Assembly (NCBI GenBank): GCA_014983025.1
Contig: JADCLP010000001.1
Span: forward strand, 62,001 to 126,000
Source: Erythrobacteraceae bacterium E2-1 Yellow Sea
GTDB taxonomy: Bacteria > Pseudomonadota > Alphaproteobacteria > Sphingomonadales > Sphingomonadaceae
DNA length: 64,000 nt
Direction of reading: 5' to 3'
Under the pieces are notes generated by a model, which did no database searches, was not told the origin of the DNA, and saw only the letters and a program-made list of their open reading frames with translations. A program made the translations under genes and the position numbers. Numbering within the stretch: the first letter of the stretch is position 1; every line of letters starts with the position of its first letter. Below, one piece after another: positions 1 to 9,810 of this stretch.

Positions 1-635
1 TAAAATATGGGCCGTTCTGCCTTGGCCAGCAAATCAACCGCATCGGCAATCTGTTCGATCGCACCCACCATTTGCGGTGCATATCGATGTGCGGCGGCGC
101 CATTTCCTTCGCGTTGGAAGGATGGGACGGCGATCTGTACGTCTTTCGGGATGTCGATCAGAACCGGGCCGGGGCGGCCCGTTGTGGCAATGCGGAAAGC
201 TTCTTGCAGCACGGGCTTCAGATCGGCCGGTTCCTTCACCAGATAATTATGCTTGGTGCAGTGGCGCGTAATGCCCACGGTATCAGCTTCCTGAAAGGCA
301 TCGGTGCCGATCAGCGCACTAGGGACCTGACCTGTGATGATCACCATCGGGATCGAGTCCATGAAAGCATCAGCAATACCGGTAACGGCGTTGGTTGCGC
401 CGGGGCCGGATGTGACCAGAACCACGCCCGGCTTGCCAGTAGAGCGGGCATAACCTTCTGCTGCATGGGCAGCGCCAGCTTCATGCCGCACCAGAATATG
501 ACGCAAACGCTTGTCAGCAAATAGCTCGTCGTAAATGGGCAGAACTGCGCCGCCGGGATAGCCGAAGACATATTCGACCCCCTGTTCGACCAGGCAATCA
601 ACCAGGATGGCGGCTCCGCTGCGCTCCTGTGCCAC
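1..635 (-). CDS. ilvB: Acetolactate synthase large subunit, N-terminal part (cut by window edge)
   Basis: First enzyme of branched-chain amino acid synthesis: it joins two pyruvates, or pyruvate and 2-ketobutyrate, using thiamine diphosphate. About 211 N-terminal codons are present. Visible are the [13 protein letters not shown] stretch, the catalytic glutamate near residue 52 in [15 protein letters not shown], and SGPGATN, all typical of the TPP-binding N-domain. I place the start at a GTG at 633-635: there is an in-frame TGA two codons upstream, and AAGGAAGGA lies at a suitable distance. The rest of the gene, and probably the small subunit ilvN, lie to the left of the window. Identification is firm; only the GTG start is inferred. 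Confidence 0.95.
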   Translation of the reverse strand, partial: MAQERSGAAILVDCLVEQGVEYVFGYPGGAVLPIYDELFADKRLRHILVRHEAGAAHAAEGYARSTGKPGVVLVTSGPGATNAVTGIADAFMDSIPMVIITGQVPSALIGTDAFQEADTVGITRHCTKHNYLVKEPADLKPVLQEAFRIATTGRPGPVLIDIPKDVQIAVPSFQREGNGAAAHRYAPQMVGAIEQIADAVDLLAKAERPIF

Positions 636-681
636 TATTCACGTCCTTCCTTTTGCCAACGCGGTTTGCGCGCAGGGCTCT

Positions 682-724
682 CTAAACAAAAAATGCGGCC
701 CGGTACACGCATGTGCGCCGGGCC
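682..724 (-). terminator. Hairpin plus T-tract between miaA and ilvB (terminator or ilvB attenuator)
   Basis: On the minus strand a stem GGCCCGG/CCGGGCC (arms 718-724 and 697-703), extended by an inner CAC/GTG pairing, is followed by ATTTTTTGTTTAG. This is a good intrinsic terminator. It lies 43 bases past the miaA stop and about 50 bases before the ilvB start. It may simply end miaA transcription, or act as an attenuator in the ilvB leader. I see no convincing leader peptide rich in Leu, Val or Ile codons, so the first reading is preferred. Confidence 0.7.
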
Positions 725-767
725 AATGTCGACGCTCGCTAAGGGTTCAAATATAACGTGTCAACAC

Positions 768-1715
768 CTAATGTTGTAATAATGATGCGAAATTATCTTG
801 AATATTGCAATTATGAGACTCAATTCGTTGCCAATGTGCTGGGGGTTGGCGTCGGAACCAGGTAAATTGTCGCTTGGCGTAATTTCGTGTCGCCTGACTG
901 CCTGAGATAATAATATCCTCTTTCGTAACATCACCTCGCAGATAAGCAGAGATCTCGGGTACTCCGATGGCGCGCATCACAGGCATATCCGGTGAAAGTT
1001 CGCGGGCCAGAAGTTGTTTTACCTCTTCAATCGCTCCACGTTCCAGCATCAGACCAAAACGTCGGTCGCACCTTTCATACAACCAATCGCGACCTGGCAG
1101 CAGGATCAGCGGGTGCAGGGTGATGGTATCCCCAATCCCGCCCGATTTTTCATACTGCCATTGGATCAGGCTTTTGCCGGTGGACCTGACCACTTCCAGC
1201 GATCGCGCCACGCGTTGGCTATCGCCCGCATTCAACTGTGCCGCACGCAAAGGGTCTTCAATCTGCAAGGCTGCATAGGTGGCTTCAACCGGCATTTGCC
1301 GCACTTCGTCACGAATATCAGGATCAATGGCTGGGATAGGGGCGATCCCTTCCAGCAATGTCCGCAGGTAAAGGCCGGTGCCACCGACCAGGATTGGCAC
1401 GGCACCCTCACTGTGCAATTGAGTGATCTCGTTCCTCGCAGCCTCTGCCCAGTCCGCAGATGAACAAGTTTGCGCCCCATCCCATGCACCAAACAGGCGA
1501 TGTTCTACCCCGCGCATATCTTCTTCGCTGGGCCGCGCGCTTAATACTTGCAAATCAGCATAGACCTGCGCGCTGTCTGCATTCAGCACAACCCCACGCA
1601 TTCCGCGCTTTTCCAATGCCAATGCCAGTTCTACTGCCAGATCGCTCTTGCCGCTGGCCGTTGGCCCTGCAATGAGCGCCACCGGTTGCGCCACAGGAGA
1701 TTCTCGCTTGCTCAT
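768..1715 (-). CDS. miaA: tRNA dimethylallyltransferase
   Basis: Transfers the dimethylallyl group to N6 of adenosine 37 in tRNAs that read UNN codons. The 315-residue protein has the P-loop GPTASGKS at residues 17-24, NADSAQVY at 45-52 and GGTGLY further on, as expected for MiaA. A longer open frame runs to 1862, but the family begins just before the P-loop, so I start at the ATG at 1715 (MSKRESPV). An AGGCGGG upstream is a weak ribosome site. The start overlaps the start of the divergent serB gene by eight bases. A terminator-like hairpin follows the stop. Confidence 0.95.
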   Translation of the reverse strand: MSKRESPVAQPVALIAGPTASGKSDLAVELALALEKRGMRGVVLNADSAQVYADLQVLSARPSEEDMRGVEHRLFGAWDGAQTCSSADWAEAARNEITQLHSEGAVPILVGGTGLYLRTLLEGIAPIPAIDPDIRDEVRQMPVEATYAALQIEDPLRAAQLNAGDSQRVARSLEVVRSTGKSLIQWQYEKSGGIGDTITLHPLILLPGRDWLYERCDRRFGLMLERGAIEEVKQLLARELSPDMPVMRAIGVPEISAYLRGDVTKEDIIISGSQATRNYAKRQFTWFRRQPPAHWQRIESHNCNIQDNFASLLQH

Positions 1716-2592
1716 TGCCCGCCTGATAGCAGACCCGGCCGATCTGTTGACCCGTATTGAAGCGGTGAAGGCAGAATTGGAGCCTGAAGCCATGCCGATA
1801 GAGGCATCTGCAACATCTCTGGGTGACAAGGTGCTGGTGGAAATCAGCGCACTTGATGGCAATCAGGCGCTGTTTCGTCATGTGCTTGACGAAATTTTTG
1901 CACCTGCTGACATGCTGATCGCCAAGGATGCGGTGCGTGTGCCTGCATTGTTTGTCTCAGATATGGATTCTACCATGATCGGGCAGGAATGCATTGACGA
2001 ACTGGCTGATTTTGCAGGGATCAAGCCGCAGATCGCCGAAATTACCGAACGTGCCATGCAGGGGGAACTGGATTTCAATGCAGCCCTGATTGAACGGGTC
2101 AATCTGCTCGCAGGGCTGGATGAAGGCGCGATCCAGCAATGTCTGGATGAACGCATTCGTCCCAATCCCGGTGCACGTGTGCTGGTGGAAACATTGAAAG
2201 CGGGCGGATGCCGCACGGTGTTGGTGACGGGGGGCTTCCATCATTTTGCTGATCCTGTGGCGCAGCAAATCGGTTTTGAACATGTCGTTGGCAACCGGCT
2301 TGAAGTGACAGCGGGCAAATTGACCGGCAGCCTGATTGGTGAAATCTGCAATTCCACGACCAAGAAAAAGGTCCATGATGATGAACTGGGCGCTCTTCCG
2401 GCAGGCTCTGCCAGTATGGCGGCGGGCGATGGCGCCAATGATGTCCCCATGCTGCAGGCGGCGACATATGGCATAGCCTATTATGCCAAGCCCAAGGCGC
2501 GAGCGGCGGCCAATGGTGTGGTGGAGGCAGGCGACCTGACTTCTTTGCTATCCCTGCTGGGCATTCCGAAGAGCGATTGGGTTACTGGCTAA
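1708..2592 (+). CDS. serB: Phosphoserine phosphatase
   Basis: Last step of serine synthesis: dephosphorylates phosphoserine. This is a HAD-family protein of 294 residues with the nucleophile motif DMDST (Asp85, Asp87) and the Mg-binding GDGAND at about 240-245, preceded by a short N-terminal domain. I choose the TTG at 1708 as start because AGGAGA at 1695-1700 is ideally spaced from it. The next upstream ATG (1648) would add residues that are only the antisense of miaA. The ribosome site therefore lies inside miaA codons, and the two genes overlap head to head by eight bases. The stop overlaps the convergent gene by four bases. Confidence 0.93.
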   Translation: MLIARLIADPADLLTRIEAVKAELEPEAMPIEASATSLGDKVLVEISALDGNQALFRHVLDEIFAPADMLIAKDAVRVPALFVSDMDSTMIGQECIDELADFAGIKPQIAEITERAMQGELDFNAALIERVNLLAGLDEGAIQQCLDERIRPNPGARVLVETLKAGGCRTVLVTGGFHHFADPVAQQIGFEHVVGNRLEVTAGKLTGSLIGEICNSTTKKKVHDDELGALPAGSASMAAGDGANDVPMLQAATYGIAYYAKPKARAAANGVVEAGDLTSLLSLLGIPKSDWVTG

Positions 2593-3215
2593 CCGCAGCT
2601 TCTGGTGGAATTGCCCGGTACCCGGCGACGGCTTGGCCGCGCCCATGCGCGAAAACGGATGGCTGCAGCGATCAGCGCGATAGGGAAAAAGATCAGCCCA
2701 ATGATCTGGCGATCCGGATCGGGATCGGCCAGCCGCCCCAGATAGGAAAAAGCGAATACAAGCCACAACAAGTGAATGCCGAAGCGGTGCAATTTTTTCC
2801 AACTTTTGCCCAGCATACGCATTGCCGCCGCATTGGAGGTGAAGGCCATTAAATAAAGCGTGACATAGGCCACACCACCCACCAGCAATACGCCGGTTTC
2901 AGGGCGATCATCCGACACGCGGAAATAGGTAATCAGGCAATAGAGATGCACTGTGTGGCTCATCGCAAATCCAAGGCCGATCCAGCGTCGTCGTGCCAAT
3001 AACGGGTTGGCCCAGGGATATTTGCGCAGTTCCACCAGTGGACGCGCGACATATGCCAGGATCAATAATGGGAAGCCCACACGCGCCGTGTATCGCGCCG
3101 CCAATTGCCACTGTTCCGAAGTATCGTTGCCCCAGGCATGGCCGATCGCCATGGCAACAAGGCCCAAAACCAGCCCCAGCCACATGATCCACTGTCCGCG
3201 TATGTTTGCGCGCAT
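2589..3215 (-). CDS. Ferric-reductase-like transmembrane protein (MsrQ-like)
   Basis: Integral membrane protein of 208 residues with about five or six hydrophobic segments. Histidines in MSHTVHLY and HRFGIHLLW could hold haem b, as in MsrQ/YedZ and other ferric-reductase-like transmembrane proteins. MsrQ passes electrons from the quinone pool to the periplasmic methionine sulfoxide reductase MsrP. No msrP gene is next to it here, so the electron acceptor is unknown. The tail after the last helix is rich in arginine, as expected for the cytoplasmic side. The stop codon overlaps that of serB (convergent). The family call is good; the specific role is inference. Confidence 0.75.
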   Translation of the reverse strand: MRANIRGQWIMWLGLVLGLVAMAIGHAWGNDTSEQWQLAARYTARVGFPLLILAYVARPLVELRKYPWANPLLARRRWIGLGFAMSHTVHLYCLITYFRVSDDRPETGVLLVGGVAYVTLYLMAFTSNAAAMRMLGKSWKKLHRFGIHLLWLVFAFSYLGRLADPDPDRQIIGLIFFPIALIAAAIRFRAWARPSRRRVPGNSTRSCG

Positions 3216-3238
3216 TGTTTCACTCCTCTGGCAAGAGG

Positions 3239-3910
3239 TTAGAGCCAGCTGGCAATCTGTTCCAGAGGCTTCTTTTGCATGGCATGTTCAGGCACGGTTG
3301 CTCCTTCAGCTGGGTGCCCTGCCACCACGATCATAAGCGGTTTTTCATGTTCAGGTCGTTCGCAAATCCTGCGCAGAAAACCCATGGGGCTGGGTGTATG
3401 CGTCAGCGTGGCCAGCCCCGCCTCATGCAGAGTGGAGATCAACATGCCGCACGCAATGCCTACGCTTTCATTGACGTAATAATTCTGCGTGATCCCATCT
3501 TCTGCAATACCACCCTTGCGCTGGGCAAAGACAACGATCAACCAAGGGGCCGTTTCAAGGAAGGGTTTGTTTGCATCGGTGCCGAGCGGTTCCAACGCGT
3601 CAAGCCACTCCCCACCGGCCTTGCCAGCATAAAAGGCGCGTTCCTCTGCTTCTGCCGCTTCGCGTATGGCGCGCTTTTTATCTGGTGATGACACCGCGGC
3701 AAAATGCCAAGGCTGATGATTGGCGCCGTTGGGGGCGGTTCCGGCGGCACGGATCGCATATTCAATCACTTCACGTGGGACAGCTTGATTTGAAAAGGCG
3801 CGACAGGAGCGGCGATTGCGAAGGCTCTCGAATGCAATGCGAGCGCGTGATATTTGTTCACCGTCAGTAAGATCCGGCAAAGCAGGGTAAGGGAGCATGG
3901 TTTCAGTCAT
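3239..3910 (-). CDS. Nitroreductase family flavoprotein
   Basis: Predicted FMN-dependent NAD(P)H oxidoreductase of 223 residues. NRRSCRAFSNQAVP near residue 32 is the usual FMN-phosphate-binding start of the nitroreductase fold. NGANHQPWHFAAV, also FMN-contacting, follows, and a C-terminal MIVVAGHPAEGA matches the family. Related enzymes reduce nitroaromatics, quinones or enones; the substrate cannot be told from the sequence. It sits between two genes of the same strand with short gaps (8 bases to the next), so it may share a transcript with them. Confidence 0.88.
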   Translation of the reverse strand: MTETMLPYPALPDLTDGEQISRARIAFESLRNRRSCRAFSNQAVPREVIEYAIRAAGTAPNGANHQPWHFAAVSSPDKKRAIREAAEAEERAFYAGKAGGEWLDALEPLGTDANKPFLETAPWLIVVFAQRKGGIAEDGITQNYYVNESVGIACGMLISTLHEAGLATLTHTPSPMGFLRRICERPEHEKPLMIVVAGHPAEGATVPEHAMQKKPLEQIASWL

Positions 3911-3918
3911 GCTGCTTT

Positions 3919-4269
<351 letters not shown>

Positions 4270-6504
4270 TCAGGCTTCCATCCAGTCGCGGAAGAAGCTC
4301 TCGCTAGCTTCGCGCAGGTCGGAGAGAGAAACACCCAGCACGCTATCGCCTGACACCACGCCCAAGCGGCGGAAACCGCTGGCGGCGGTATCGGCATCGC
4401 GCGTGCCCTTGGCCAATTGCTGCTGGAATGCCTCAACATCTGGAACAGTCACGATATAGCGGCCCTGATCCTCGCCAAACCACCAGCGGCCAGCCGGGTA
4501 ATCAGGGTCTGGCTGCACATCTGCACCCAGACCGCCGGCCAGCGCCATTTCAGCCAGCGCCACTGCAATGCCACCGTCAGATACGTCATGCACGGCATTG
4601 ACGAGCCCTGCGTCGATCAGTTCGCGCACAAATTCGCCCGAATGCTTTTCCAGCGTCAGGTCGACATGCGGCGCCCGCCCTTCTTCACGCCCGTGAATTT
4701 CCTTCAGCCACAACGAACGTCCAACCAGGCTGCGATTGGGGTTGGCCGTGGCCCAGACTTCGGGTGCGAGCAGATAGATCGCATCGCCTTCCGCCTTGAA
4801 GTTCATCGTCATCATCTTGGCATAATCATCGATGATGCCAACGCCGCCAATGGCCGGGGTGGGCAGGATGGCTGAGCCACCACCAGTCGCCTTGCTTTCA
4901 TTATACAGGCTGACATTGCCCGACACGATCGGGAAATCCAACAGGCGGCAGGCGCGGCCCATACCATCCAGCGCATGGACGAATTGCGCCATGATTTCTG
5001 GTCGTTGCGGATTGGCAAAGTTCAGGCAATTGGTCACAGCCAGCGGGCGGGCGCCCACGGCGCAAAGGTTGCGATAGGCTTCTGCAATCGCCTGCTTTCC
5101 GCCTTCATAAGGATCAGCATAGACATAGCGCGGCGTGCAATCGGTGGTGATGGCCAGCGCCTTTTTCGTGCCATGCACGCGCACCACGCCTGCATCGGCA
5201 CCTGTTTGCAGCGTGTCACCCATCACCTGACTATCATACTGCTCATATATCCAGCGGCGGCTGGCAAGAGCAGGGCTTCCCATCAGCTTGAGCAGATCGG
5301 CACCGACATCCGTGCTTTCCGGGATGTTTTCCAGCGGCTTTACATCCGCCCATGCGCGATATTCTTCTTTGGAAAGATAAGGACGGTCATATTCGGGTGC
5401 ATCTGCCGCCAGTGGGCCAAGCGGGATATCGCACACAACCTCGCCATTGAATTCCAGCACCATATGCCGCGTGTCGGTGACCTCACCGATGACAGCGAAG
5501 TCCAGTTCCCATTTCTTGAAGATCGCTTTCGCCATGGCTTCCTTGCCTGGCTTCAGCACCATCAGCATCCGTTCCTGGCTTTCGGACAGCATCATTTCAT
5601 AAGGGGTCATCCCCTCTTCACGACAGGGCACCTTGTTCATGTCCAACCGGATGCCGGCCTTGCCATTGGTGGCCATTTCCACGCTGGAACTGGTCAGGCC
5701 AGCTGCGCCCATATCCTGGATAGCCACGATCGCATCAGTGGCCATCAGTTCTAGACACGCCTCGATCAGCAGTTTTTCGGTGAAGGGGTCACCCACCTGC
5801 ACTGTGGGGCGTTTTTCTTCTGAATCCTCGCCAAAATCGGCGCTGGCCATAGTGGCACCATGAATGCCGTCACGCCCGGTCTTGGACCCAACGTAAACGA
5901 TGGGGTTGCCCACGCCGGTTGCCGCAGAATAGAAAATCTTGTCGCTATCTGCCACGCCCACGGTCATCGCGTTGACCAGGATATTGCCGTCATAGGCAGG
6001 GTGGAAATTGGTCTCGCCCGCAACGGTCGGTACGCCTACGCAATTGCCATATCCACCGATGCCAGCGACCACACCTTTCACCAGATGCTGCATCTTGGGG
6101 TGTTCAGGGCGGCCGAAGCGCAGCGTATTGGCATTGGCCACTGGCCGCGCACCCATGGTGAAGACATCGCGCAATATGCCGCCAACACCCGTTGCTGCGC
6201 CCTGATAGGGTTCGATATAGCTGGGGTGGTTGTGGCTCTCCATCTTGAAGATCGCAGCCTGTCCATCGCCGATATCGATCACCCCGGCATTCTCACCCGG
6301 TCCGCAAATCACCCATGGTGCCTCAGTCGGCAGTTTTTTCAGATGCAGGCGGCTCGACTTGTAAGAGCAATGCTCGCTCCACATGACTGAGAAAATTCCC
6401 AGCTCCACCAGATTGGGTTCGCGACCCAGCGCATGCAGGACGCGATCATATTCATCCGTGCTGAGGCCATGCGATTCGACGATTTCGGGCGTGATGTCTG
6501 ACAT
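4270..6504 (-). CDS. purL: Phosphoribosylformylglycinamidine synthase subunit PurL
   Basis: Fourth step of purine synthesis: ATP-dependent conversion of FGAR to FGAM, working with PurQ (glutaminase) and PurS. This is the small form of PurL, 744 residues, with the [11 protein letters not shown] start region, [23 protein letters not shown] substrate/ATP segment and two repeated AIRS-type halves. The open frame extends to 6663, but the family begins at [13 protein letters not shown], so I start at 6504. purQ and purS are not in the window. The length is normal for the small type and no irregularity was seen. Confidence 0.97.
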   Translation of the reverse strand: MSDITPEIVESHGLSTDEYDRVLHALGREPNLVELGIFSVMWSEHCSYKSSRLHLKKLPTEAPWVICGPGENAGVIDIGDGQAAIFKMESHNHPSYIEPYQGAATGVGGILRDVFTMGARPVANANTLRFGRPEHPKMQHLVKGVVAGIGGYGNCVGVPTVAGETNFHPAYDGNILVNAMTVGVADSDKIFYSAATGVGNPIVYVGSKTGRDGIHGATMASADFGEDSEEKRPTVQVGDPFTEKLLIEACLELMATDAIVAIQDMGAAGLTSSSVEMATNGKAGIRLDMNKVPCREEGMTPYEMMLSESQERMLMVLKPGKEAMAKAIFKKWELDFAVIGEVTDTRHMVLEFNGEVVCDIPLGPLAADAPEYDRPYLSKEEYRAWADVKPLENIPESTDVGADLLKLMGSPALASRRWIYEQYDSQVMGDTLQTGADAGVVRVHGTKKALAITTDCTPRYVYADPYEGGKQAIAEAYRNLCAVGARPLAVTNCLNFANPQRPEIMAQFVHALDGMGRACRLLDFPIVSGNVSLYNESKATGGGSAILPTPAIGGVGIIDDYAKMMTMNFKAEGDAIYLLAPEVWATANPNRSLVGRSLWLKEIHGREEGRAPHVDLTLEKHSGEFVRELIDAGLVNAVHDVSDGGIAVALAEMALAGGLGADVQPDPDYPAGRWWFGEDQGRYIVTVPDVEAFQQQLAKGTRDADTAASGFRRLGVVSGDSVLGVSLSDLREASESFFRDWMEA

Positions 6505-6538
6505 GGCATGCGCCCTTAGCGTCGGGCGCGCATGATCG

Positions 6539-7195
6539 CTAGCCCCTGCTGCGTTTGTGCCACCGGGTTGTCCCCACCCAGCGCGCAAAAATTGTTGCAA
6601 CGGCGAAGGCCGCCATTGCACTGAGATAGAGCGCCAGACCCGCGACCTGCGGTGCAGGTCCAAACCAGTTCACTGCCTGCATCACCAACAATAAGACCAG
6701 CAGGATCAAAGCAGGCCCCACCGGCCCGCGCGTGCGGCGCATATACCAATAAAACGCAAGGAGAGTGATGCCCAGCTCCAGCGGAATTTCCAACCATGGA
6801 TAATTCCATAAGCCCAACCCAAGTTTTGGCGGGGAACCAGCCAGTGTCAGGTCTGGTCGGTGAACAAGAAAATCGAGCAGCCAGTGCGATATCACCACCA
6901 TGCCTGCCAGAATGGCCGCCGCGCCATCTCGCAACCAGGAAAGAACAATCAGGCCGAAAATAATTGCAGCAACTGCAGTGCCCAGCAGGCTGTGGGTATA
7001 GGGCATATGGTAGAGATCAAATGGGACCATCACCGTAATGCCTGGAACCAGGCGCATTTTCTCTATCCCGATAATCGCCAAGGTAAAGAAGGCCCAATCG
7101 ACCAGTTGGGCAGCCACGAACAACGTGCCAAGTTTAGGTGCGCGGGGGCTGATCGCAGCAGCAGCTAATGCCGGGGCGAAATGTCCGATAAACAT
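6539..7195 (-). CDS. YdjM-like membrane protein (putative metal-dependent hydrolase)
   Basis: Integral membrane protein of 218 residues with about six hydrophobic segments. It begins [14 protein letters not shown] and contains [14 protein letters not shown] and [14 protein letters not shown]. Such His/Asp pairs at membrane boundaries are typical of proteins annotated as membrane-bound metal-dependent hydrolases of the YdjM type. No substrate is known. It is transcribed leftwards towards purL (34-base gap) and is divergent from xseB. The end of the protein overlaps, on the same strand, a longer non-coding open frame that runs into purL, which I disregard. Confidence 0.7.
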   Translation of the reverse strand: MFIGHFAPALAAAAISPRAPKLGTLFVAAQLVDWAFFTLAIIGIEKMRLVPGITVMVPFDLYHMPYTHSLLGTAVAAIIFGLIVLSWLRDGAAAILAGMVVISHWLLDFLVHRPDLTLAGSPPKLGLGLWNYPWLEIPLELGITLLAFYWYMRRTRGPVGPALILLVLLLVMQAVNWFGPAPQVAGLALYLSAMAAFAVATIFARWVGTTRWHKRSRG

Positions 7196-7266
7196 GTTTC
7201 AACTCGTATTGGCGATTGTCCGTAGGGTGAAGCTGGGGCTTGGTGGCCCGCAATTGCATTGGTAAC

Positions 7267-7292
7267 TTGACCGTCTGCGCTGCGCCGGTCAA
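7267..7292. promoter_or_regulatory. Inverted repeat in the divergent xseB intergenic region
   Basis: TTGACCG and CGGTCAA form a perfect seven-base inverted repeat separated by twelve bases. It lies in the 127-base gap between the leftward membrane protein gene and xseB. The left arm could also serve as a -35 element for xseB, but no good -10 follows. It could be an operator or a small hairpin; the protein that might bind it is unknown. Confidence 0.35.
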
Positions 7293-7322
7293 TGCTCAAA
7301 CTCAATCGAAAGGAACGCTGCC

Positions 7323-7571
7323 ATCTCTGAGAATACTGACATTTCGCAGATGAGTTTCGAACAGGCGCTGGGCGCGCTGGAAGAAATTGTCCAGCAACTG
7401 GAAAGCGGCAGTGTGCCGCTGGACCAGTCAATTGCGCTTTATGAAAAGGGTGAGGCACTGCGCAAGCACTGTCAGGGCCGGCTCGATTCAGCGCAGCAAA
7501 GGATTGAAAAGATCGTGCAGGACCCCACTGGCGCAGTCACAGCTACGCGTCCGCTGGATGCGGATGGTTGA
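7323..7571 (+). CDS. xseB: Exodeoxyribonuclease VII small subunit
   Basis: Small subunit of exonuclease VII, which degrades single-stranded DNA with XseA. The core MSFEQALGALEEIVQQLES and the leucine/charged two-helix hairpin are diagnostic. An ATG at 7350 would give 73 residues but has no ribosome site. In the same frame, 27 bases upstream, is an ATC codon (7323) eight bases after AAAGGAA, giving an extra SENTDISQ. Since relatives often carry a short extension before the core, the ATC may be a rare start as in infC. I use the longer form; the shorter remains possible. It starts a rightward gene series; xseA is not here. Confidence 0.85.
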   Translation: MSENTDISQMSFEQALGALEEIVQQLESGSVPLDQSIALYEKGEALRKHCQGRLDSAQQRIEKIVQDPTGAVTATRPLDADG

Positions 7572-7574
7572 TCG

Positions 7575-8483
7575 GTGGAGTTGATGCTGGATTCCGATGA
7601 TTTTCTGAAAGCCGGGCTGGTGCGCATACAGCGCGAAGTCGATTCGGTTTTTCATGCCGAACTGGCCCCCACTTCTGATTCGCGTAATCGCCTGATCGAA
7701 GCAATGCGTTATGCAGTTATCGGTGGTGGCAAACGCATTCGCCCCCTTCTGCTGGTCAGTACGGCAGAAATGTATGGTGTGGGGCGTGATGCAGCTCTGC
7801 GAGCTGGTTGTGCGGTGGAGGCCATTCATTCCTATTCACTGATCCATGATGATCTGCCTTGCATGGATGATGATGATTTGCGGCATGGCAAACCCACAAC
7901 CCATAAGGCATTTGATGAAGCTACGGCCGTACTGGCCGGCGATGCACTTCATGCCCTGGCGTTTGAATTGTTGGCGCATGATGAAACCAGTCATGACCCT
8001 TTCATCAGATCAGAATTGGTGACCACGCTGGCCAGTGCCAGCGGCATGGGCGGCATGGCCGGTGGCCAGATGATGGACATGATGGCTGAGAGTGAAGATT
8101 ACGATCTGCACACCATTACCCGTCTGCAACAGCTGAAAACCGGGGCATTACTGGGTGCAGCGGTGGAGATGGGCGCAATCCTGGGTCGTGTATCGCCAGA
8201 AGGGCGCGGGCATTTGCGTAATTATGCCCGCGACATTGGTCTGGCTTTCCAGATTGTGGATGATCTGCTGGATCATGAAGGGGATGAGGAAAAGGCGGGC
8301 AAGGCACTGCGCAAGGATGCTGGGCAGGGCAAGGCCACTTTTGTCAGCCTGATGGGCGTTGATCATGCGCGAGAGCAGGCCCATGCACTGGTCGAACAGG
8401 CGATTGGGCACCTTATTACTCATGGCGAAGAGGCAAATATGCTGCGCGCTGTGGCAAGGTTTATTGTGGAGAGGGACAGATGA
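7575..8483 (+). CDS. ispA: Farnesyl diphosphate synthase (polyprenyl synthase)
   Basis: Condenses dimethylallyl or geranyl diphosphate with isopentenyl diphosphate to make farnesyl diphosphate, the precursor of quinones, undecaprenyl carriers and carotenoids. Of 302 residues, it has the first aspartate-rich motif DDLPCMDDDD, the second motif DDLLDHEGD, and GGGKRIRPLL. It starts at a GTG (7575) three bases after xseB; an ATG at 7584 is an alternative. It overlaps coaD by four bases (ATGA). The xseB-ispA pairing is very common in bacteria; dxs, which often follows, is absent. Confidence 0.95.
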   Translation: MELMLDSDDFLKAGLVRIQREVDSVFHAELAPTSDSRNRLIEAMRYAVIGGGKRIRPLLLVSTAEMYGVGRDAALRAGCAVEAIHSYSLIHDDLPCMDDDDLRHGKPTTHKAFDEATAVLAGDALHALAFELLAHDETSHDPFIRSELVTTLASASGMGGMAGGQMMDMMAESEDYDLHTITRLQQLKTGALLGAAVEMGAILGRVSPEGRGHLRNYARDIGLAFQIVDDLLDHEGDEEKAGKALRKDAGQGKATFVSLMGVDHAREQAHALVEQAIGHLITHGEEANMLRAVARFIVERDR

Positions 8484-9004
8484 GCGTTTCAGGGGGCGAG
8501 CGTGTAGGGATTTACCCCGGCACATTTGATCCGATCACTTTGGGGCATGCCGATATTATCCGGCGGGGCAGCAAGCTGGTGGATAAGCTGATCATTGGCG
8601 TCACAACCAATCCATCCAAGAACCCTATGTTCTCAAATGAAGAACGGTTGGCGATGGTGGAGCGCGAAGTCGCCGCACTGGGGATCAGTAATGTTGAAGT
8701 GGTAGGCTTCAACGCGCTGCTGGTAAAATTCGCTCGTAAGCAGGGCGCGAATGTCCTCATACGCGGTCTGCGCGCCGTGGCTGATTTCGAATATGAATAT
8801 CAGATGGCAGGGATGAACCAGAAACTGGATGACGAAATCGAAACGGTTTTCCTGATGGCGGATGTTTCGCTTCAGCCAATCGCCTCCAAACTGGTGAAGG
8901 AAATTGCCATCTTCGGCGGTGACATAACACCCTTTGTCAGCAAGCAGGTGTGCCAAGATGTGATTGCCCGCGTGGAAAAGAATGGCCGGTTGGGCGATTA
9001 TTAA
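8480..9004 (+). CDS. coaD: Phosphopantetheine adenylyltransferase
   Basis: Penultimate step of coenzyme A synthesis: adds AMP from ATP to 4'-phosphopantetheine. It has 174 residues, with GIYPGTFDPITLGHADII near the N-terminus (the TFDP and T/HxGH nucleotidyl-transfer motif), LIRGLRAVADFEYE and the C-terminal SKLVKEIA. The length is slightly above the usual 160 because of a short N-terminal MSVSGGER. It overlaps the end of ispA by four bases, so it is probably translationally coupled. Confidence 0.96.
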   Translation: MSVSGGERVGIYPGTFDPITLGHADIIRRGSKLVDKLIIGVTTNPSKNPMFSNEERLAMVEREVAALGISNVEVVGFNALLVKFARKQGANVLIRGLRAVADFEYEYQMAGMNQKLDDEIETVFLMADVSLQPIASKLVKEIAIFGGDITPFVSKQVCQDVIARVEKNGRLGDY

Positions 9005-9121
9005 TCGGACAAGGCGACGCAGAATAGCTGTGCAGGGTGAAGCGATCATTCATTGCAGTGTCAGACTGCTGCCGCTAGACCGCAGGCCAATCTCAGGAAC
9101 TCCCGCGTTTTCGTGAAGGTT

Positions 9122-9799
9122 ATGATGTTCAAACCCATTCTTGCTGTGGCGGCTTCTTTTTCACTGCTGGTCGCGCCCCAATTGGCATTTGCCAAGGACG
9201 AGACTCCGCAAACCCCGCCCAAGGTTTATCCCCCGGTTGACTTCAATATGGCGGATGACCCGGAAAACATCTGGGTCCTGGACCTGTCAAATGGTGAACG
9301 CGTGGCAATTCGCCTGATGCCGGAATGGGCGCCGGAACATGTCGCTCGTATCAAGCAATTGACCCGCCAGGGGTTCTATGATGGTGTAATTTTCCATCGT
9401 GTGATTGAAGGTTTCATGGCTCAGGGTGGCGATCCTACCGGTACCGGACAGGGCGGATCGGAGCTTCCCGATTTGGTGGCTGAATTCAACCCCATGCCAC
9501 ATGTGCGCGGATCTGTAGCAATGGCTCGTGCGGCGAGTGAGGATAGCGCCAATAGCCAGTTCTTTATCGTGTTCTATCCGCGTTTCAGCCTGGATAAGCG
9601 CTACACCAATTTTGGCCGCGTGATTTACAACATGGCAGGTGCGGACGCGATCAACCGGGGCGAACCGCCAGCAAATCCCACACGGATTGTGCAGGCATCA
9701 ATTGCTTCGGATGCTAAACCGGTGCCAGTCATTGCACCGCCGGCTGCGCCAACGCAAATCACTGCTGACGCACTCAGCGCACCACTCGGTACTGAGTAA
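9122..9799 (+). CDS. Secreted cyclophilin-type peptidyl-prolyl isomerase
   Basis: Predicted periplasmic folding helper that isomerises X-Pro bonds. It starts at 9122 (MMFKPIL), giving a signal peptide with a hydrophobic core ending at LAFA-KDE, then a single cyclophilin domain: FYDGVIFHRVIEGFMAQGGDPTGTGQGG and NSQFFIVFY carry the catalytic arginine and binding residues. The C-terminus is a low-complexity proline/alanine tail. Of 225 residues in all, it is typical of the shorter bacterial cyclophilins. The open frame extends upstream to 9053, but that part lacks signal-peptide character. It may be co-transcribed with coaD and queA. Confidence 0.93.
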   Translation: MMFKPILAVAASFSLLVAPQLAFAKDETPQTPPKVYPPVDFNMADDPENIWVLDLSNGERVAIRLMPEWAPEHVARIKQLTRQGFYDGVIFHRVIEGFMAQGGDPTGTGQGGSELPDLVAEFNPMPHVRGSVAMARAASEDSANSQFFIVFYPRFSLDKRYTNFGRVIYNMAGADAINRGEPPANPTRIVQASIASDAKPVPVIAPPAAPTQITADALSAPLGTE

Positions 9800-9810
9800 C
9801 GGGGCTTTTC

